Assembly (NCBI GenBank): GCA_963737015.1
Contig: CAVTQZ010000003.1
Coordinates: 186,001-250,000 of the forward strand
Length of the DNA stretch: 64,000 nt
Origin: CAVTQZ01 sp963737015
GTDB lineage: Bacteria > Actinomycetota > Acidimicrobiia > Acidimicrobiales > UBA8190
Direction of reading: 5' to 3'
The notes under the pieces were generated by a model. It was given only the letters and a program-made list of their open reading frames with translations, had not been told where the DNA came from and searched no databases. Below, piece after piece: positions 8,818 through 17,776 of the stretch; within the stretch, counting starts at the first letter, position 1; every line of letters starts with the position of its first letter. The position numbers were made by a program, and so were the translations under genes.

Positions 8818-9903
8818 TCAAGCGAGTGATCCTGCGTGCTGCCACACACCGAGCCGGTCACGTCCAGCATGCTTGGCCGCGTAAAGGGCCTGGTCCGCGC
8901 GGCGGATGACGTCCGCCAGGCTGTCTCCCGGCCCGAGCCAGGTGGCGGTCCCGTAGCTGACCGTGACGGCCACGGGTAACTCACAGTTGCGAACGTGAGC
9001 CTGCAGACGGTGTGCGACCTGCTCTGCGCGAACCGAGCTCGTCTCCGGAAGCAGTATTGCGAACTCGTCCCCCCCGATCCGTCCCACGACATCGGGAACC
9101 CGCGCACCGGCGCGGATCGCCCCTGCCACCCCGCGTACCACTTCGTCGCCCACGTCGTGACCGTACGTGTCGTTTATCGCCTTGAAGGAGTCGAGGTCTG
9201 CGAGCACCAGGCTGAACGGATGGCGGTAACGAATGGCACGGGCGGCCTCCGACTGAAGTGCCTCGCGAAACGCCCTGTAAGTGAGACAACCCGTCAGGCC
9301 GTCGCGGTTCGCGAGCTGTTGGAGGCGGGCTTCGAGCCGACTGCGGGTACGTTCCTGGACGAAGCGGTTCACCGATGCCATGAGGGATACCGCGCCAGTC
9401 AACGCGAGCATGAGCGCCGTGACGAGGCTCCGTGATGCGCCGGGGCCTGGCTCGGCAAGGACCACCGACACGAAGAGCAGTTCGGCGAGAAGCGCCATGA
9501 TCCCCACTTCGAGAGGCGGGTAGACGAGCGCCGCCACCAACACGGGCAGTACGAGAAGAACCCCGAGTGGGCTCTTGCCTCCGCCGTCCAGGGCGACCGG
9601 GGCCGCGATCGCGGCGAGCGTCGACAGGGACCAGACCAAGAAGAAGACGCGGCGCCACTCGGTGGTGACGGCCCAGCGCCCTAGTGGTGCGAAGACGACT
9701 ATCCACGAGGCCATCAGTGCTCCCGTCAGGATCTCCAGGGCGGCGCGGTGTGGGCCGTGAGGGGTTCCGAACGCGTACGACAAGAGCGCGAGCCCGCCGA
9801 GCTCGAAAGCGGCGATGCCCATGTCGAGGTGACGACGCCAGAACGCGTCGGCGTGTCGCGCGGCGGTGGCACTGTTCCTCAAAACGAAGATGTTCCGCTG
9901 CAT
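8818..9903 (-). CDS. Membrane diguanylate cyclase (GGDEF)
   Basis: 361 aa from the ATG at 9903, chosen because GAGGAG stands at the right distance; longer in-frame starts exist up to 10005. The N-terminal half has five or six hydrophobic helices. The C-terminal half is a complete GGDEF domain: DGLTGCLTYRAFREAL, DLDSFKAINDTYGHDVGD, the active-site IGGDEFAILLPE, and the end motif RADQALYAAKHAGRD. It should make cyclic di-GMP at the membrane. No I-site RxxD is obvious just before GGDEF. It lies downstream of larB-larC on the same strand. Confidence 0.92.
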   Translation of the reverse strand: MQRNIFVLRNSATAARHADAFWRRHLDMGIAAFELGGLALLSYAFGTPHGPHRAALEILTGALMASWIVVFAPLGRWAVTTEWRRVFFLVWSLSTLAAIAAPVALDGGGKSPLGVLLVLPVLVAALVYPPLEVGIMALLAELLFVSVVLAEPGPGASRSLVTALMLALTGAVSLMASVNRFVQERTRSRLEARLQQLANRDGLTGCLTYRAFREALQSEAARAIRYRHPFSLVLADLDSFKAINDTYGHDVGDEVVRGVAGAIRAGARVPDVVGRIGGDEFAILLPETSSVRAEQVAHRLQAHVRNCELPVAVTVSYGTATWLGPGDSLADVIRRADQALYAAKHAGRDRLGVWQHAGSLA

Positions 9904-10026
9904 CCGTGGTCTCCTCGAACGTGGACGTGCGCCCATGCCGAGAACGGCGACCGAATGTGCCGTTTCGTCACCCGAGGTAATAGAGGATTTGGGCCTCTCG
10001 TGCACGGACCCTCCGGGAAGGCCAGA

Positions 10027-10530
10027 TCAGGCGGATGTCGGCGGGTCCGGATCGGGCGAATCGGAACGCTCAGGGGCGAGCTCGAAGACACCGCCGATCT
10101 CGGAGTCACCGGAGCGGTCATGGGGGTCGTTGCGAGGTGCCCGCCGCCACGCGCTCTCTGCTCGCATGAGCACCTCCCTGAGCGGCAATCCGCTGCGCGC
10201 CGAAACACGCGCCGCGTCTCGCTGTTCGACCTTCAAACGGCCCGGGCTCACTTTCACGCGAACCGGCATGCCTTCGAGCACGACTGTCTCTTCCCTCCGG
10301 GAGGAGATCCAGCGCTCGAGGGACGCCATCCGCACCCCCAGGGTGCCGGTCTCGGCAACGAGGGTCGTTCTCACCTGGTCGAGGAGTGAAGTGTCGGCCA
10401 ACGCGCTGACCGTGTGCCCCGGTCGCCCTTTCTTCATCACGATGGGTGTGACCCATGCGTCATGTGCGCCGGCGTCGAGCAGGGCCTCCACGAGCGTGGG
10501 CGAGGACCTCACCGGTGGCGTCGTCGACAT
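10027..10530 (-). CDS. larC: LarC C-terminal part (LarC2), nickel-pincer cofactor biosynthesis
   Basis: This frame carries the second half of LarC: TLVEALLDAGAHDAWVTP, then MKKGRPG, then TLGVRMASLERW, all landmarks of the LarC C-terminal domain. The true protein probably begins in the overlapping frame at 11287 and shifts into this one near 10490-10500, where GTC CTC GCC CAC would have to lose or skip one C to read V-L-A-T-L-V-E-A. A separate start at 10530 is possible but gives an odd N-terminus. LarC inserts nickel (CTP-dependent) into the pyridinium-dithiocarboxylate cofactor of lactate racemase and related enzymes. Confidence 0.8.
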   Translation of the reverse strand: MSTTPPVRSSPTLVEALLDAGAHDAWVTPIVMKKGRPGHTVSALADTSLLDQVRTTLVAETGTLGVRMASLERWISSRREETVVLEGMPVRVKVSPGRLKVEQRDAARVSARSGLPLREVLMRAESAWRRAPRNDPHDRSGDSEIGGVFELAPERSDSPDPDPPTSA

Positions 10531-11287
10531 TGGCCTCGAGCAGGAAAACGGGTTGGCCGGCTGCGGGGGCCGTGACTGCGGCCTCGCCGATCACGACCTG
10601 GGTGCAGTTGGGCAGGCCGTCGATCTCGCGCGTCCCCGCACCGAACCCAGTCGCCCTCACACGCATCTGCGGCAGTGGCCCGAACGAGCTCGAGATCGCC
10701 GCGAGGATGGCGGCGCCTGTCGGGGTGGTGAGCTCCACCGAAACGGGGTGACCCTTGGTCGGGATCCCACGGAGAAGTCTCACGACTGCAGGCGAGGGGT
10801 TGGGGAGAAGACCGTGGGAGGTCCGCACGGTGCCGGTACCGGTCGTGACGGTCGAGGAGCCGACCTCGTCGACACCGAGTATCTCCAGAGCAGCCGCAGT
10901 CCCTACCACGTCGATCACCGTGTCGTGCGAACCGAGCTCGTGAAAATGAACGTGCTCGGGAGAGCGGCGATGCAGGCGACCTTCGACCTCGGCGAGGACG
11001 GCGAACGTGTCGAGCGCACGCCTTGCGACGCGTTCAGGCAGACGAGCCTCCTCGATCATCCCGATGATGTGAGTGTGGGTCCGCACGACCACGTCGTCGG
11101 TGCCCTCCACCACCGCCCGAGTCGCCGCTATGCCCCCTCGCAACACCGGCTCGGCGCGAAGCGACCACCCCCCGAGCGGAAGACGCTCCAGCAGAACGAG
11201 CACCTGTGACAGGTCCGCTCCGGCGTCGAGAAGAGAGCCCAGCGCCATGTCGCCGGCGATTCCGGCGAAGCAGTGGAACCACGCCAC
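10460..11287 (-). CDS. larC: LarC N-terminal part (LarC1), nickel-pincer cofactor biosynthesis
   Basis: 275 aa. It starts WFHCFAGIAGDMALGSLLDAGA, the diagnostic LarC N-terminus, and contains HTHIIGMIEEARLPERV, the His-rich HVHFHELGSHDT and the conserved LLEANVDDATGEVLA. It ends within 12 codons after that motif in an out-of-family tail (HARGGPARRRRT), exactly where the other frame takes over. In Lactiplantibacillus plantarum, LarC is made by programmed frameshifting between larC1 and larC2, and the same arrangement is seen here. A sequencing error cannot be excluded. It lies 54 bp after larB in the same operon. Confidence 0.88.
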   Translation of the reverse strand: MAWFHCFAGIAGDMALGSLLDAGADLSQVLVLLERLPLGGWSLRAEPVLRGGIAATRAVVEGTDDVVVRTHTHIIGMIEEARLPERVARRALDTFAVLAEVEGRLHRRSPEHVHFHELGSHDTVIDVVGTAAALEILGVDEVGSSTVTTGTGTVRTSHGLLPNPSPAVVRLLRGIPTKGHPVSVELTTPTGAAILAAISSSFGPLPQMRVRATGFGAGTREIDGLPNCTQVVIGEAAVTAPAAGQPVFLLEANVDDATGEVLAHARGGPARRRRT

Positions 11288-11341
11288 TGTTCTCGACGCG
11301 CCGTCTGCACCTTGCCGCGTCGTCGGGTGGGACGGTGTCGT

Positions 11342-12091
11342 TCACGGCAGAAGTCGCGCCAGGGCGCACGCGGCACCAAACCCGTTGTCGATCCCAACGA
11401 CGCTCACACCCGGGGCGCAGGACGAGAGCATCGCCAGGAGTGCGGTCACACCCTCGAGACCTGCGCCGTAGCCCGCAGAGGTCGGGACGGCGATCACCGG
11501 AGAGGCCGTAACGCCGGCAACGAGACTCGCCAGCGCGCCCTCCATCCCGGCTACCACCACCACCGCGTCCGCAGCGACGACTTCGTCGATCGAGGCGAGG
11601 AAGCGATGAACTCCGGCGACTCCACAGTCGGCTATCAAGTCCGGCCGGAATCCGAATGCCCGCGCGACAGCGATGCATTCGTCTGCGACCGGAAGGTCGG
11701 CTGTTCCGGCCGTCACCACGACCACTCGCGCCGGGCGTTCGGACGCGGCACGCCATACAAGCGTGAACCTCTCACCGGTCGGAGTCACTTCTCCCTCGGG
11801 AGAGGCGAGGAGCGCAGCGTCGAGTTGATGCTTGTCAGCCCGGGTCAGCACGACAGGGCCGGAACCCGTCTCGCTCAACAGCTCAGCGACGATCGCAGCG
11901 CACTGCTCCGCCGACTTTCCGGGTGCGTACACCGCCTCGCCCACCCGCTGACGAAGCGCCCGATGGTGGTCGACTCGGGCGAATCCGAGGTCCACAAATG
12001 GAAGCCGCCTCAGCCGCAGCACGGCCTCGTCGGGTGCCAAGGCTCCGCTGCGGACGTCGGCCAGGAGCTGGCGAAGGGCGGGCTCGTCCAT
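11342..12091 (-). CDS. larB: LarB, carboxylase/hydrolase of nickel-pincer cofactor synthesis
   Basis: 249 aa. The C-terminal two thirds resemble the PurE-like carboxylase fold used by LarB: VVVVTAGTADLPVADEC, DCGVAGVHRF, VVVAGMEGALASLVAG and VPTSAGYGAG are the family motifs. LarB carboxylates the pyridinium ring of nicotinic acid adenine dinucleotide and cleaves off AMP, the first step toward the pincer cofactor. larC1 follows, and the sulfur transferase LarE is not in the window. It is divergent from pheA, only 24 bp between the starts, so promoters must overlap or transcripts be nearly leaderless. Confidence 0.95.
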   Translation of the reverse strand: MDEPALRQLLADVRSGALAPDEAVLRLRRLPFVDLGFARVDHHRALRQRVGEAVYAPGKSAEQCAAIVAELLSETGSGPVVLTRADKHQLDAALLASPEGEVTPTGERFTLVWRAASERPARVVVVTAGTADLPVADECIAVARAFGFRPDLIADCGVAGVHRFLASIDEVVAADAVVVVAGMEGALASLVAGVTASPVIAVPTSAGYGAGLEGVTALLAMLSSCAPGVSVVGIDNGFGAACALARLLP

Positions 12092-12115
12092 GTTGCACCA
12101 CTATCCTGCCTGCTC

Positions 12116-13120
12116 ATGGACAGGATTGCGACCTCGGGAACCAGCCCGACGGCCGAAGCGCAGGCGAGGTCCAAAGTTGCGGGATCGGAAAGGCCCTCGA
12201 TCGCGTTTCTTGGTCCGGCGGGGACATTCACCGAGGAAGCGCTGTTCACTCAGCCGGACTTCGCCGACGCCGATGTCGTTCCCATACCCAACCTCTCGGA
12301 GGTCCTCGAAGCCGTGAGCAGTGGCACCACGGAATTGGCCTTCGTCCCCGTCGAGAACTCGATCGAGGGCACGGTGAACGCGACCATGGACAGTCTCGTC
12401 TTCGGGCCGGCCCTCCTCATCCAGCGCGAGGTCGTTCTCGACGTCCACATGCACCTTCTGGCGAACCACGGGACGGCGATCGACTCGATCCGCCGCGTGC
12501 TGTCGTTTCCGCATGCCGCCGCTCAGTGCCGGCGTTATCTCGAGGAACGCCTTCCCGGGGTCGAAGTGGTTCCGACCAATTCGACGGCGGAGGCGGCGCG
12601 CCAACTCGGAGAGGAGCGTCGTCCTCACACTGCAGCGTTGGCTCCGAGACTCGCCGCGGATCTCTATGGCCTTGCGGTTCTGGAGTCCACCGTCGAAGAC
12701 CATCCGGACAACCAGACCCGATTCGTCGCGCTGGCGAAGAGTGGTATCCCCGCGCCGACCGGCCATGACAAGACGAGCATCGTGTGTTTCCAACGTGAGG
12801 ACCGGCCGGGCTCCCTTCATGGCATCTTGAGTGAGTTCGCAGCGCGCAATATCAACCTCACGAAGCTCGAGTCGCGGCCTACGAAGCGCGGACTGGGCAA
12901 TTACTGTTTTCTGATCGACCTCGAAGGCCACATCGCCGACGAGGTGGTCGCGGACTGCTTGCGTGTGTTGCACGCGGAACTGGCCGATGTGAAGTTTCTC
13001 GGTTCATACCCTGCTGCGGGTGCGCATGGTCCTGCAGTTCGCGCACAGGCGAACGCTGCCTGGAAAGAAGCGGAAGAGTGGGTCCTGTCTCTTCGGAGTC
13101 AGGTTAGGAACACGCAGTAG
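12116..13120 (+). CDS. pheA: Prephenate dehydratase
   Basis: 334 aa from the ATG at 12116 (the open frame runs farther upstream through larB but has no family match there). The catalytic domain begins IAFLGPAGTFTEEAL and includes FVPVENSIEGTVNATMD and the threonine-rich NQTRFVAL (TRF motif). The regulatory ACT domain follows (GSLHGILSEFAARNINLTKL, with ESRP), the phenylalanine-binding site that gives feedback inhibition. It converts prephenate to phenylpyruvate in phenylalanine synthesis. It is the last backbone gene before the tRNA-Ser integration site. Confidence 0.95.
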   Translation: MDRIATSGTSPTAEAQARSKVAGSERPSIAFLGPAGTFTEEALFTQPDFADADVVPIPNLSEVLEAVSSGTTELAFVPVENSIEGTVNATMDSLVFGPALLIQREVVLDVHMHLLANHGTAIDSIRRVLSFPHAAAQCRRYLEERLPGVEVVPTNSTAEAARQLGEERRPHTAALAPRLAADLYGLAVLESTVEDHPDNQTRFVALAKSGIPAPTGHDKTSIVCFQREDRPGSLHGILSEFAARNINLTKLESRPTKRGLGNYCFLIDLEGHIADEVVADCLRVLHAELADVKFLGSYPAAGAHGPAVRAQANAAWKEAEEWVLSLRSQVRNTQ

Positions 13121-13203
13121 AGCTCCAACACCGATCCCCTTGGTCTGTCGCGCAACCTGCGGCCACGTGAATTGGAAGGTGCAGCAAGTACCCTGGTCGC
13201 GCA

Positions 13204-13287
13204 GGAGGGGTGGCAGAGTGGACTATTGCGAAGCTCTTGAAAAGCTTTGGCCCAAAAGGCCCGGGGGTTCGAATCCCTCCCCCTCCG
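13204..13287 (+). tRNA. tRNA-Ser(UGA)
   Basis: A complete class II tRNA: acceptor GGAGGGG (13204-13210) pairs with CCCCTCC (13280-13286), discriminator G13287. The anticodon stem AAGCT/AGCTT encloses loop CTTGAAA with anticodon TGA at 13238-13240. A long variable arm (GGCC/GGCC) follows, then a T-arm with TTCGAAT. The CCA is not encoded. Its 3' half is the attachment site of a tandem array of integrated elements. Confidence 0.95.
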
Positions 13288-13288
13288 C
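13233..13288 (+). repeat. attL core: 3' half of tRNA-Ser, copy 1 of 4
   Basis: This 56-bp stretch, from the anticodon stem to just past the tRNA end, recurs at 21761-21816 (one mismatch), 35471-35526 (no mismatch seen) and 38121-38176 (three mismatches). These are the crossover cores of tyrosine-recombinase elements: copy 1 is the left end of element 1 and keeps the tRNA whole. Confidence 0.92.
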
Positions 13289-13347
13289 ACTCTGAGCTGG
13301 TCTTTCCGCGTGGGTTTCAATTCGGGCATCAGAGGCAGCGAGAGTCT

Positions 13348-13370
13348 GGGCAAAAGTTAGGCAAAAACTA
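13348..13370 (+). promoter_or_regulatory. Putative integrase arm-type sites (left end of element 1)
   Basis: Two near repeats (GGGCAAAAG and AGGCAAAAACTA) stand between the att core and the integrase start. Very similar GGGCAAAAA repeats stand about 120 bp inside the right ends at 21639 and 35349. Paired arm-type sites at both ends are typical of integrase binding. The assignment is inference. Confidence 0.5.
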
Positions 13371-13385
13371 GATAGGCTTCCTGCG

Positions 13386-14630
13386 GTGAAAGGAAGCAAG
13401 ACGGAAATTGCGCCGGGCGTATGGCGCCTCAGGGTCTTCACCGGCAAGTACCGCTCGAATGGATCCCCCATCCTGGTAAGCCGAACAATTAGGGCGCCTG
13501 AAGCCAAGCCCGGCGCTGGCTCAAGACTCGCAGACCGTGAGCTTTCGAAACTCGTCACGGAAGTATCGGCGGGGAAGATCAGCACAACCCATGCCACAGT
13601 CAGCCAGCTCCTCGACCGGTGGCTCGAGCAATGCGAGCTGATGGGCCACAGCCCCTGGACGATGAAGCGATATAGGCAGATTGGCGAAGCTGTCTTGAGA
13701 CCCGAGCTCGGCCATCTGAGACTTTCGAAGCTCACAGCTCAACACCTCGACCGCTTGTACGCGAAGCTCACGGCGAAGGGGAACAAACCCCTGACAGTGC
13801 GACGTATCCACACCGTGATCGGCGCGATGCTGGCCCAAGGCGAGCGGTGGGACTTGGTCTCGCAAAATGTTGCCAGAAAGGCAAGACCGCCCGCGGTTCA
13901 CGCTGAACAGATCGCAGCTCCCAACGTTGACGAAGTCCGCGCGATTCTCTCAGAGGCCGAGCGGATGGACCCAACCCTCGCCGCCCTTCTCGGTTTGGCC
14001 GCGGTTACAGGTGCACGCCGAGGAGAACTGTGCGCTCTACGTTGGAACGATTTGGATTGGGACGCAAATACCCTGTCCCTCGCTCGGAGTATTTACGAAA
14101 CCGCAGGGGGCGGATGGGGTGAGAAACCCACAAAGACCCATCAGGTTCGCCGCATCAGTCTGGACGAATTTGGACTCACGGTCCTTCGAAGGCACCGTGC
14201 ACAAGTCGAGCAACTGGCGATAAGCCTCGGCCTGAAGGTCCCCCGTGACACGTTCATGTTCTCGCGGTCACCCCAGGGCAGCGAACCAATTCGCCCCGAC
14301 GCCCTCACCAAATTCGCAACTCGGGCAGCCAAAGCCGCCGGCGTGGACACTCACATGCACGCTCTCAGGCACTTCACTGCCACCCAGGCGATCGGTGCGG
14401 GGTACGACGCTCGCACGGTAGCAAGCCGCCTAGGCCACGCAGACCCCTCAATCACGCTCCGGGTCTACTCGCACGCGATCGAACAACGGGACCGAGAACT
14501 CGCAATCGCACTTGGAAATGCGCTGGCCTCCCCACGACGATCGGGCGCCCGCACATCCAAACGCGCTCGCGGACCGATCGAACAACGCGTGGCAACCAGG
14601 CCCGTTCAGGGATCAAACGACGATCAGTAG
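13386..14630 (+). CDS. Tyrosine recombinase (integrase) of element 1
   Basis: 414 aa from the GTG at 13386. N-terminal arm-binding region (residues about 1-55), SAM-like core-binding domain (about 60-165), catalytic domain (about 175-385). Catalytic residues visible: Arg in TGARRGELCALRW, the HALRH box, His in LGHADPSI and the nucleophile Tyr in RVYSH. It begins about 100 bp from the tRNA-Ser attachment core, the standard position. A broken sister gene lies at 21904-23049. It seems fully intact and is the only functional-looking integrase in the array. Confidence 0.96.
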   Translation: MKGSKTEIAPGVWRLRVFTGKYRSNGSPILVSRTIRAPEAKPGAGSRLADRELSKLVTEVSAGKISTTHATVSQLLDRWLEQCELMGHSPWTMKRYRQIGEAVLRPELGHLRLSKLTAQHLDRLYAKLTAKGNKPLTVRRIHTVIGAMLAQGERWDLVSQNVARKARPPAVHAEQIAAPNVDEVRAILSEAERMDPTLAALLGLAAVTGARRGELCALRWNDLDWDANTLSLARSIYETAGGGWGEKPTKTHQVRRISLDEFGLTVLRRHRAQVEQLAISLGLKVPRDTFMFSRSPQGSEPIRPDALTKFATRAAKAAGVDTHMHALRHFTATQAIGAGYDARTVASRLGHADPSITLRVYSHAIEQRDRELAIALGNALASPRRSGARTSKRARGPIEQRVATRPVQGSNDDQ

Positions 14631-14940
14631 TTCCATTTGATTAAACCTGAATCTTCGGCGTTCATAGCGGAATTATGTGCGCCAAATGGCTGCCAACTGC
14701 GCCCCCCGATCCGTCTGATTGAGTATCCACTAGACGCGGGGGGTGTGTCCCTAACGTCGAGAGATCCTGACGGCTTGGCTCTCAGATCCGTTGCCGACCA
14801 GCTTGGTCTGGCTTTCTAACGAGGTGTCAGTCGTCAGGTTCTCTCCGTGGTCTGGCTCAAAAGAGGCGTGAACGCCGGAACAGCACGAGCTGAAATCAGA
14901 CATGCCGACCACGGTCACCTTCAGCGACCAAGGAGCGGCA
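14631..14940. other. Noncoding 5' flank of the IS110 transposase; possible bridge-RNA region
   Basis: About 310 bp without a convincing gene between the integrase and the IS110-type transposase. IS110-family elements encode a structured bridge RNA in a noncoding end, and the left end of this element must lie here. Short complementary stretches are visible (for example gaggcgtgaacgcc near 14863). No boundary or fold can be proved by eye. Confidence 0.3.
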
Positions 14941-16170
14941 ATGGAACTGATGATCGGCGTGGATCCCCACAAGGGTTCGCACACGGCAGTAGCAATCGAC
15001 GACAACGAACGGGTGCTCGGGGAGATCAGAGTCCGTGCGGGAACCGCTCAGCTCGATCGCTTGCTCGGCTGGGCGGAGTCTTATCCCCAGCGCACCTGGG
15101 CCATCGAGAATGCCACCGGGCTCGGGTATCTCCTTGCCCAGCAGCTCGTGGCCATGGGCGAGAAGGTGTTAGACGTCCAGCCCAAGCTCGCCGCCAGAGT
15201 GCGGCTTCTCGGAACCGAGAAGACGAACAAGAACGATCCTCATGACGCAAGGTCGGTGGCGATAGTCGCCCTGCGCTCCTCGTCTCCGACGCAGGTGCGC
15301 AAGGAGGATCACGCCGCGGTCGCAAAGATCTGGGCTAAGCGCCAGCGGGACCTGTCGCGCATGAAGAACAAGGTGGCCAACCGGCTTCACTCGGTGCTCT
15401 GCGACCTGGTGGCAGGAGGTCTAGCTGGAGAGATCTGTGCAGCTAAAGCAGCCCAATTGCTCCAACAGGTAGAAGCAGATGGAGTTGTCGTCGCCGCCAA
15501 GGTCGAACTCGCCAACGAGCTCTTGGAGGACCTTCGGCGCATCGACGCTCAGATAAGGGACTCGAAGAAACGCCTCGCGGCGGTGGTCGAGGCCTCTGGG
15601 ACGTCTACGACGAAGCTCTTCGGGGTGGGCCCAGTGGTTGCAGCCACCACCATCGGGATCACAGGCGACGTCTCTCGTTTTTCGAGCAGGGACCGCTTCG
15701 CATCTTTCAACGGCACGGCCCCGATAGACGTGTCTTCTGGGGACCACAAGGTCCACAGACTCTCGAGACGCGGAAGCCGTGCCCTGAACCATGCCGTCCA
15801 TATGGTGGCCGTTACCCAGATTCGTTACCGCTACAGCGAGGGTCGAGCCTTCTACGACCGCAAGATCGCCGAGGGAAAGAGCCCCAAGATGGCAATACGC
15901 GCGCTCAAGCGGCGAATCAGCGACGCTCTTTACACCTGCATGGTCGAAGACGCCCGTCGCGTCGGCAAGCTGGGCCCGGGAGGGCAATCGGGGAACGTCT
16001 CAGTCGCCAGCGCGGCCGGCTCACACCCCGAGAAGCCGGCTCTTCGGCTAAGCCACTCCCGAACCCGCCGTCACGCTACGACCCAGCGACGAACGAGAGG
16101 GACAAAGCGCCCAACGGTGCCGCAAGCGGCCACTTCAAGTCGCCGAAAGACGGCACGCAGCGCCTCTTGA
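14941..16170 (+). CDS. IS110-family transposase
   Basis: 409 aa from the ATG at 14941, which has AAGGAG just upstream. The N-terminal DEDD/RuvC-like domain starts MIGVDPHKGSHTAVA and includes KTNKNDPHDARSVA. The C-terminal Tnp_20 domain includes the helix-hairpin stretch LFGVGPVVAATTIG and the serine region DRFASFNGTAPIDVSSG. Both catalytic parts are present. The last 60 residues are Arg-rich and unlike the usual family end, so a frameshift near 16040 is possible. The element has no terminal inverted repeats, as is normal for IS110, so its exact ends are not set here. Confidence 0.92.
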   Translation: MELMIGVDPHKGSHTAVAIDDNERVLGEIRVRAGTAQLDRLLGWAESYPQRTWAIENATGLGYLLAQQLVAMGEKVLDVQPKLAARVRLLGTEKTNKNDPHDARSVAIVALRSSSPTQVRKEDHAAVAKIWAKRQRDLSRMKNKVANRLHSVLCDLVAGGLAGEICAAKAAQLLQQVEADGVVVAAKVELANELLEDLRRIDAQIRDSKKRLAAVVEASGTSTTKLFGVGPVVAATTIGITGDVSRFSSRDRFASFNGTAPIDVSSGDHKVHRLSRRGSRALNHAVHMVAVTQIRYRYSEGRAFYDRKIAEGKSPKMAIRALKRRISDALYTCMVEDARRVGKLGPGGQSGNVSVASAAGSHPEKPALRLSHSRTRRHATTQRRTRGTKRPTVPQAATSSRRKTARSAS

Positions 16171-16583
16171 CAAACAAAGAGGACTCGTTATGTACTCACT
16201 CGACCAGTCGAAGTGCGTCGCCGATCAAGCGCCCTACGGATCGCCATGGTGTGCTTGCCGAAGTTTGCACCCCGGTATGCCGAGCCTGAATAACACGCAC
16301 CGAGCCGGCGTTCAGGGTCATCTAGCCAGCGTGGATAAGGGATGCCCAAGCCGCGTGTTCAGGGCGGGACGTGTCAATGCGACCTAGGAGGTTCGCCAGT
16401 GTTGACGTTCGCTGGAGAGGAGGCCATCACCGGGGCTGTCTTGAGGAGTTCCCGGATCTTTCGCAGAGCTTTTGGAAGGAGCCGGTGGACGTAGGCGTGG
16501 ATCTACTGGGCTTCGCGGTGAAGGACTTGCCCGAGACGGCCATGAGGACTCGTCGCTGCCCGCCAGTTTCCCGTGGTGCGACC
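16171..16583. other. Intergenic region, right flank of IS110 transposase
   Basis: About 410 bp with no supported gene. It probably includes the right end of the IS110 element and decayed sequence. No clear repeats or promoters seen. Confidence 0.35.
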
Positions 16584-17477
16584 TCAGACACCCAGTTCGA
16601 CGAGCTGCGCGCCAAGCCAGTCGAACTCGGCCTGGTCATCGGGATCGAGCTCGTTGGTCAATTCACTCAGGGCCTTCGTCGCTTCGTCATATCGTCGCCG
16701 GGCCTCGTCCCCCTCGCCGCGGGCGGCAGCGACGGCCGCCCAGGTCAGGCGACTCCAAGCGTTGGCGTACGGGTCTGAGCCGAGACGGCTGTCGCGGTCT
16801 CGGAATCGGACCTCCGCCTCCGCGACATTGCCGAGGTGTAAGTCTACCCAGCCGAGACAATCCAGTTCCATGGCCTGCCACGCCTGGTTTCCGAGCTCTT
16901 CGTTCAGCGCCAAGCTCTCCAGGTACAGCTCCCGCGCCGCCAGGTAGTCGCCCCGCAACCTGGCGCCCGCCGCTTGGAGGTGAAGCGGCGACGCCTCGGC
17001 CTCACGGTCGGCGCCTACTTGGGCGACCTCGCGACCTTGGGCGGCCAGAGCGACGACATCGTCATAGCGACCGTCTCGAAGAGCCAGACGGGCAAGACCA
17101 GCCAGCGCATCGCACTGGCCGCGCACGTCGCCAACTTCACGCGACACGCTGAGGGCTTCCTCGTTGCGGTGAAGTGACCGCTCGGCGTCACCGGAGCGGA
17201 ACGCCAGCAAGCCGTCGCCATACAAAGCACGGGCGCGCCAAGTCGGCGCGTCCCCCCAACCCGGCGCGGCCAGAGCCATCGCAGCCACTTCGTGTCCTTC
17301 GTCGAGCTCGCCGCTCGTGAGCCAGATCCGCCATGCTCGGCCGAACAACTCCAAGGCGGACGCCGCGTCGCCCCATTCGGCCAAGACCCGAACCGCGTCC
17401 CCCACCGCAGACCGCTCGCGACCAAGCGTCTCAAGGTCACCGCTGCGTGCCAACCCTAAAGCGTCGTCGGGGGTCAT
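16584..17477 (-). CDS. Tetratricopeptide-repeat protein
   Basis: 297 aa, Ala/Leu/Glu-rich, built from helical repeats with TPR-like spacing: ALYGDGLLAFRSGDAERSL, CDALAGLARLALRDGRYDD, LQAAGARLRGDYLAARELY and LDCLGWVDLHLGNVAEAE. Such arrays bind partner proteins or peptides, and resemble the C-terminal TPR region of LuxR/AfsR-type regulators. No DNA-binding domain is visible in this copy, so it is either free-standing or a fragment of such a regulator. It lies inside element 1, convergent with the IS110 transposase. Confidence 0.7.
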   Translation of the reverse strand: MTPDDALGLARSGDLETLGRERSAVGDAVRVLAEWGDAASALELFGRAWRIWLTSGELDEGHEVAAMALAAPGWGDAPTWRARALYGDGLLAFRSGDAERSLHRNEEALSVSREVGDVRGQCDALAGLARLALRDGRYDDVVALAAQGREVAQVGADREAEASPLHLQAAGARLRGDYLAARELYLESLALNEELGNQAWQAMELDCLGWVDLHLGNVAEAEVRFRDRDSRLGSDPYANAWSRLTWAAVAAARGEGDEARRRYDEATKALSELTNELDPDDQAEFDWLGAQLVELGV

Positions 17478-17776
17478 ATTGGCTGCGGATTCTAAGTTGA
17501 TTCCGAAGAGGAGTAGGGGCCCGGTTAGCGATGCGGCCGCCAGTGAGCCCGGTCCGCGACCTCCAGGCGTCCCAGAACTCCGCTGGCCCCCTACGCCTCA
17601 ATGTGCCGGTATGTGGCAGGGCAATGATCGCGCCAAGACAACCAAGCGATTGTCTCTTTCATCCCAATCGCGTCACCGTTCGCCGTTCCTACTCACCCGG
17701 TGCCGATGATCTCGAGAAGCGTTCAACCGAAGAGGTGACGATTTGACCAGGCCCTGTTACCACCTGCCTGAGTAGC
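17478..17776. other. Intergenic region upstream of the cytochrome b gene
   Basis: About 300 bp between divergent genes. It should hold promoters for the TPR gene and the cytochrome b gene. No clear -35/-10 pair or operator was recognised. Confidence 0.35.

Noticed and set aside
11273..12115. Long N-terminal extension of prephenate dehydratase
   Set aside because: The open frame runs antisense through larB; the dehydratase family start matches shortly after the ATG at 12116.
14637..14819. 60-codon open frame after the integrase
   Set aside because: No ribosome-binding site and no recognisable family; lies in the likely noncoding end of the IS110 element.
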